Assembly: GCA_015501585.1 (NCBI GenBank)
Contig: JADNRY010000065.1
Span: forward strand, 1-64,000
Length of the DNA: 64,000 nucleotides
From: Rhodocollybia butyracea
Taxonomy: Eukaryota; Basidiomycota; Agaricomycetes; Agaricales; Omphalotaceae
Direction: 5' to 3'
Position numbers and translations under genes: made by a program. Positions 58,883 through 64,000 of the stretch are shown piece after piece (position 1 is the stretch's first letter; each line of letters opens with the position of its first letter). The notes under the pieces were generated by a model. That model saw only the letters and a list, made by a program, of their open reading frames with translations. It ran no database searches and was not told the DNA's origin.

Positions 58883-61496
58883 TTACATCTGAAAAAGCAT
58901 GAATGAGCCCCGATAGCAGTGCCAGTGTTAATACCAGTAGACTTACCAGCCAACGCCAGAACGCTTCTGCCTTAGTTGTTGGTGGAGGTTCGTCGTATCT
59001 AGAGGGTGATCAGACAGGCTAACAAGCGAGAGAGACGTGAGACACACTCTGCAGCCTCTATCTCCGCAATATTCGTGACGAAATCCATGTCTTCCGCTTT
59101 TACGTATGGCTGTCTGTACCAGAATTTTGCACCGACGTATAGGATGGGGAATAGGACGAAAGGAAGATAGTTTGTGACGAATGTAGCTGTGACCCACTTT
59201 CCCCTCAAGAACACGGAGAATCCACTGAACTGTAAAAATGTGTCAATCCCGATAAAGCAGTATGATAATAGTGGGTTAAACATACGAAACAAAAGAGAAA
59301 GATGGTGCAGAGTGCATACCATGCAGCGTACGGCTGCAAGGGGGAGCGGAAAGGAAGCTTCGATCGGTCATATCCTTGCGCTTTCATACCCTTGTAAAAT
59401 CTCTGTCGAAAGATTAGTGATAAATCGATCAACTTGACCAGAACGTTGGCATACGAGGTAAGTAATGTTGATCCCAATCCAGGTCATCAAACCGGCGACA
59501 GCTGAAGAAAGGAGACAGTCGGCACATACATACAAAATCACACAAGTAAGAGGTACTGACAAGTCATCGCGGAGAACCAACCGAATACTACACCAGAGCC
59601 GCTGTTAACCCCCATGAAAGCCAGTAGGGCAAAAGCGGCGGAAAACAAAACGGCGACATATGGAAGCCCTTTCCTGGTTGTTCTGAGGAAGATTTGGGGA
59701 GCGTTCTTGGAAAGTGCAAGACCATCTAATTGAAAAGGTGTCAACGTGAACCCTTCACATAAATAGTACACCCACAAATCGCACGCGAACTGGTGTACAA
59801 GTCAGAACTGGCGGCGGACCAGGCAGAAGTTAGGAGACAGGCATTGATGATCTAGAGATTCCGATGGTCAGTGGTTGAGCTAGGTAAGATATAGATGTTA
59901 TATGCCGGATCTCACCGAAGGCAGAGCTTTGATACCAGCGTTGTTTATAGCGATAACGAATGGCGAAGACGCAGCAGTTCCACTACCTAAGGAAAGGTCT
60001 TTGGTGTTGGAGGGCACAAGCAGACCGATGATGATTGTGCCACCAATGTAGAACAAGAGGATACGAATGTATACTCGTTTAATAGCTTTCGGCAAATTTC
60101 TTCGGGGATTTTTGGCCTCTCCCGCAGCAATCTAAAGAAGAGCACTGAGAAATAACGGGAGGGCGCGTGTAACAAAACATACCGCAACGATCTCTGTGCC
60201 GATGAAGGCGAACGCGGCTTGTGTGATGACGGCCCACCTATACACACCGTTCATTGATGCCTTGTGTGACCAGAATCTAGAAACTTACCATCCAAGAAAT
60301 TTCCCAGCGTTACCCGGAATATTGTTATATTGCACAAAAGGTCCTGGCTGTAAAGGGAGATTAAAACAGAAACACTAGACACGCCGTCTACTTACGTTCT
60401 TCCAATAACGGAAACCAATACGATCGTGATTGGGACCTCCTATATCAAGGTGAGTTCATGCAACTGCCAACTCTGAGGGATATCATACCTCCAAGATCGA
60501 GAACAATTCCCAAGATGATCAAACCGGTTATGGTCAAGACCTTGATACTTGCGAAGATGAACTCGGCCTCTCCGTATGCACCTGGATTGGAATTCAGAAC
60601 TATCAGCGCAATGCGCGATTTGTATACGGACCTGCACCCAACATATTGATAGTAAGGACGACAATCAAACATATACTAATCCATGCGTAGTCGAGCTGCT
60701 GGTTTTTGTCCCAGAAGTTGATTAGAACGGCGGCGGCGGAGAGTTCAGTAGGAAGAGTGAGAGTCCATGTGTACCAATAGTTCCATCCCATTGTGAAACT
60801 GAATGCTGCAAACACCAGTCAAACCTGCTTCAATATCGGCAACGAATTATCGTACCAGGGTCAACAAAACGTTCCGCGAGCCTATATAAAGAGAGACATG
60901 AGCAGAAAGCCCACACACAGAGATCTGAGCGACTCATTACTTGATATGGCCACCGCCAATAGGAAGATATGCAACCTGCGGCAACGATGTGAGCGACTAA
61001 TAATGTATAACTAGCAAAGTTATCACCATCTCCCCGAGCGAATTCATGGTAGCCCAGCAGGTTGTTCCGACAGTGATATAACCGAGGAGTAAGCCTAGGA
61101 GACGTTAATGAATATCAAAAAGCTGGTGTGAACAACTTGCCAATGGGACCTCCATTGGCCAGAGAGTTCGCAGTTCCTTTACAAAGAGTTAGTATTTGAG
61201 AGGGGTGCAGCGTCTGGAAGACTTGCCCAAGAACAGTCCAGTACCAATAACACCTTCGGCAACGTTAATCGGATCTTGACGAAGAAAGTTGGGCTAGCTT
61301 ACCTCCGATACTATACACCTTTGGTCAATAAAGATACGCTATGAGAAGAAGGGAAATACCTTATCATTGCGATATGCCTGTTCTTTAGCTGTCTGTGGAG
61401 GCCTTGGGTCGGGTCACCATCCTTGTAAACAGGGGTATTTGACTCGGTATCTGAGCCATGCTCGACTAGTTTCTCGACTTTCTCTGAGCTTGCCAT
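58883..61496 (-). CDS. Amino-acid permease, AAT/YAT family (copy 1)
   Basis: A 12-helix APC-superfamily amino-acid importer of the plasma membrane, like yeast Gap1/Dip5 relatives. The N-terminus is soluble and acidic (MASSEKVEKLVEHGSDTESN), then LHRQLKNRHIAMI at the first helix. Other blocks are NYWYTWTLTLPTELSAAAVL, AFAFIGTEIVA with AAGEAKNPRRNLPKAIKRV (the signature loop), LTSAWSAASSDLYTSSRALY, and the late helices FVTNYLPFVLFPILYVGAKF. The last intron leaves just LM before TAA at 58883-58885. About a dozen short introns are present. A close paralogue follows upstream at 62962. Confidence 0.9.
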
Positions 61497-62961
61497 TGGA
61501 GAAGAAGTGCGGGAGCCAAGCCGGAAAGGATAGAAGCATCTCTTTTATATCTCTCCATGCATTCCTTTTGTATCTGTTATGTAACGTAGTTTAATACCTA
61601 CAGTTCTACAATCTGTATTCAATCAAGTCTCCTGCCAGGTACTGACTGAAGTTGACTGGCATTTGTATGTATGGACTCCATGTGTACACAAAAATACTTA
61701 TCTTGGCTGAGCCGGAACTGTATCAAGACCCCAGGTCGGTCAGGAACGGTGAGGATCAACAGCTATCTAGAGTATTGGATACCCTCTTATCTTCCTGTAG
61801 ATAATGCAAGAGAAGATTCTTGACAGCTCGACATCCAGTTCGACTAAAATTTATTCTCATGTACCTAAATCCCACCGGAAGGAAGGATAACTGGTCCCAC
61901 GATATGCAGAAAATTGGGAGGAGTAGTTACTTTTGGTACTCTGTCCCGTGTTCCCACGGTGGTCTTGCCGCATATATCCAGGGTTTATCAAAAATCAGAG
62001 CCATTTGACCGAGGCGTTACCTGGAAGTCCACCGCATCAGGCCCAGGGTTCATCGACATCGACATACTTCGATGGCAGGTTCTAGTCTAGGGCAGTCTAG
62101 GGGCGATAAGTGACACTCTGAACTTCAGTATCGATTCCGGCTGTTTCCTAAATAAGGACCACCTGGCCGGTAATCCTTCCGTACTTTTCGCGATGTCCAT
62201 GCTGTCCTCACGGTATTCGGTCCACTACGAAACCCGACGTGTTACAGCGCAGCCGCTATGGCTAGGCTTAAAGAGGAAAATACAGTATCCAAAGCCATTC
62301 TCTACTCAACTATACTATACAGTTCTTCATTGATTGGCTATAGACCAAGGATCCGACATATCAAAGCCTCAACAGCAATCCAGAGAAGCAAAGAAGTATT
62401 AAATTGAGATATACGCGCGCGCAGGATCTCGAATATCTCGATGGAGCACCTGGAGTGATCTTTTTTTCAGAAACTCATGCCTCGATGTCCACTTTTGGTG
62501 GCATTATATTCCCTCGGTGGTTCTCGTTTTTGTAACCGGAATCAAGGGGTCAGTGGAGAATGGGAAAGAAAAATAGAGCCACACGGTATGATGTAGCTTG
62601 CTCCGTGCTTTCCGCGTCGAAATTAGACTCAAAGCGCTCATCATTTTCCCACAATCAGTGAGCGTTTATTTACTCCTCGATCAGTGAAGCTGCTGTATCA
62701 GAATCAATCAAGTACGAAGCTGTGGACCGTCGATCCACAGTACAAATACAAGAAGAAGAAATGATTCAAGTTAGCTAAGCTAACGTATTTACTTGGTATA
62801 TATGTCTTGGCCCCACGTCACCGCTACTAGCGAAACGACTGAACAGCTACATACGGAGTGGGTATGATATTATAGCAAGCCGTATTCGAACTTTACTGTA
62901 TCGTAATGCATTTTCATTTCAATATCATATACGTAGCATCCCACATATGTGGAAATAGCTG
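61497..62961. other. Intergenic between the tandem permeases
   Basis: 1.46 kb with short frames only. It contains the copy 1 promoter and the copy 2 3' flank, both genes lying on the minus strand. No clear nitrogen-regulator site cluster stands out by eye. Confidence 0.45.
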
Positions 62962-64000
62962 TTACATCTGGGAAAACGGGATAAGTTTTGGTGGCATACA
63001 ACTTGAATGGCAATATTGACTCACCATCCAAGCCCAAAATGCTTCTGCTTTGTTTTTGGGTGGAGGTTCATCGCGTCTAGTAGAGGGCGGGTCAGACGCG
63101 AAAAGAGCATAGAGAAAAACAACGCACTCATCAGCCTCAATCTCCGCAATATTCGTGACGAAATCCATGTCTGGCGCCTCTACATATGGTTGCCTGTACC
63201 AGAACTTTGCACCGATGTAGAGGATGGGGAATAGAATGAAAGGAAGATAGTTCGTGACAAAGGTAGCTGTGTCCCATTTACCCTTCAGGAACACGGAGAA
63301 TCCACTAAACTGTAAAATCCCGTCAGTCTCAATGAGATGGAAAATACAGGGCCAACGTACGAGACCAAAGACAAAGGTAGCGATAGTCCCGTACCAGGCA
63401 GCGAACGGCTGAAGGGGGGCAACAAAGGGAAGCTTCGATCGGTCGTATCCTTGCGCTTTCATGCCTTTGTAGAATCTCTGTCGAACAATTAGTTACAAGT
63501 CGATCGGCTTGAACAGAATGCGACCCACAATATAGGTAACATTGATTCCAAACCAGGTCATCAGACCAGCGATAGCTGTAGAAGGGATGCAGTTAGGTAT
63601 ATGTGCCAAGAAATTTACCAGGAAATACCACCAACCAGTCATGTTGGAGAACCACCCAAACACTGTCCCAGCGCCGGAGCTGACACCCATGAAAGCCAGT
63701 AGAGAAAAGGAAGCACAAAATATGATAGAAACATATGGAAGACCTCTCCTCGTCGTTCTCAAGAAAATACGTGGAGCGTTGCCAGAAAGCGCAAGACCAT
63801 CTTGGTATAAAGATATCAGTAGCCAGTTCATAGGTCAACTAACGCAGTACTCACGAAGTGAACGTGAGCTGGTGTACAGGTCTGAGCTAGCAGCAGACCA
63901 CGCCGCAGTAAGGAGACATGCATTGATAAGCTGATAATCATAATAGGTTAGTTAGTCAACGCTAGGGTGTACAGCATTCTATATCTCTCACCGAAGGTAG
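62962..64000 (-). CDS. Amino-acid permease, AAT/YAT family (copy 2, 5' part outside window)
   Basis: Paralogue of the permease at 58883-61496. Shared blocks include DGLALSGNAPRIFLRTTRRG, AQGYDRSKLPF, then FVTNYLPFILFPILYIGAKF with WYRQPYVEAPDMDFVTNIAE. The end is formed the same way, with an intron leaving ATG TAA (stop 62962-62964). Only the C-terminal half lies in the window; the N-terminus is beyond 64000. The intron positions that I can compare match copy 1, so this is a tandem duplication. The substrate may differ between the copies. Confidence 0.9.

Overview
This window is nuclear DNA of a filamentous basidiomycete, most likely an agaricomycete mushroom. The evidence is dense genes with many roughly 45-60 nt GT-AG introns, a fungal aminoadipate-type lysine gene, septin, Ies1, mitochondrial MutS and F-box genes, a fungal kinase with an odd N-terminus, and secreted single-pass membrane proteins. 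No species is named because nothing in the sequence fixes one.

Layout. 1-3.2 kb: mitochondrial aconitase (3' part cut by the window edge) and branched-chain aminotransferase, both on the minus strand. 3.7-6.8 kb: a BRCT-domain gene divergent from squalene synthase (ERG9). 7.9-16.7 kb: a MIT-domain protein, a Cdc11-type septin and the mitochondrial mismatch-repair gene MSH1, the last two sharing a 201 bp divergent promoter. 16.9-23.1 kb is the accessory part: a tandem array with a period of about 2.7 kb carrying a small secreted-protein gene (one intact copy, one pseudogene), a 454 bp terminal-inverted-repeat element full of hairpins, and a reverse-transcriptase relic. 23.6-31.6 kb: an Ies1-like gene, a single-pass membrane protein, an alpha/beta hydrolase with a long disordered N-terminus, and ribosomal protein eL28. 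31.9-37 kb: an F-box gene and a kinase-like gene with a truncated second copy. 37.3-43.9 kb: an AAAP amino-acid transporter, a lysophospholipid acyltransferase and a second Ies1 gene. 44.3-52.2 kb: an unknown Pro/Ser-rich protein, saccharopine dehydrogenase (LYS1), a TTC1-like TPR protein, IMP1 protease and Elongator subunit ELP4. 53.9-64 kb: an LRR-RhoGEF-PH protein and two tandem amino-acid permeases (the second cut by the window edge).

Most genes are single-copy housekeeping genes without operon-like links. Loose themes are amino-acid metabolism and transport (aconitase, BCAT, LYS1, AAAP carrier, two AAT permeases), mitochondria (aconitase, BCAT, MSH1, IMP1) and chromatin (two Ies1, ELP4).

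A practical warning: several conserved genes, including ribosomal protein eL28, carry one-base indels, mostly in short homopolymers, that break otherwise well-conserved reading frames while their splice sites stay intact. I read these as probable sequence errors rather than gene death. Coordinates for multi-exon genes are spans from start to stop codon; exon joins were worked out by eye.
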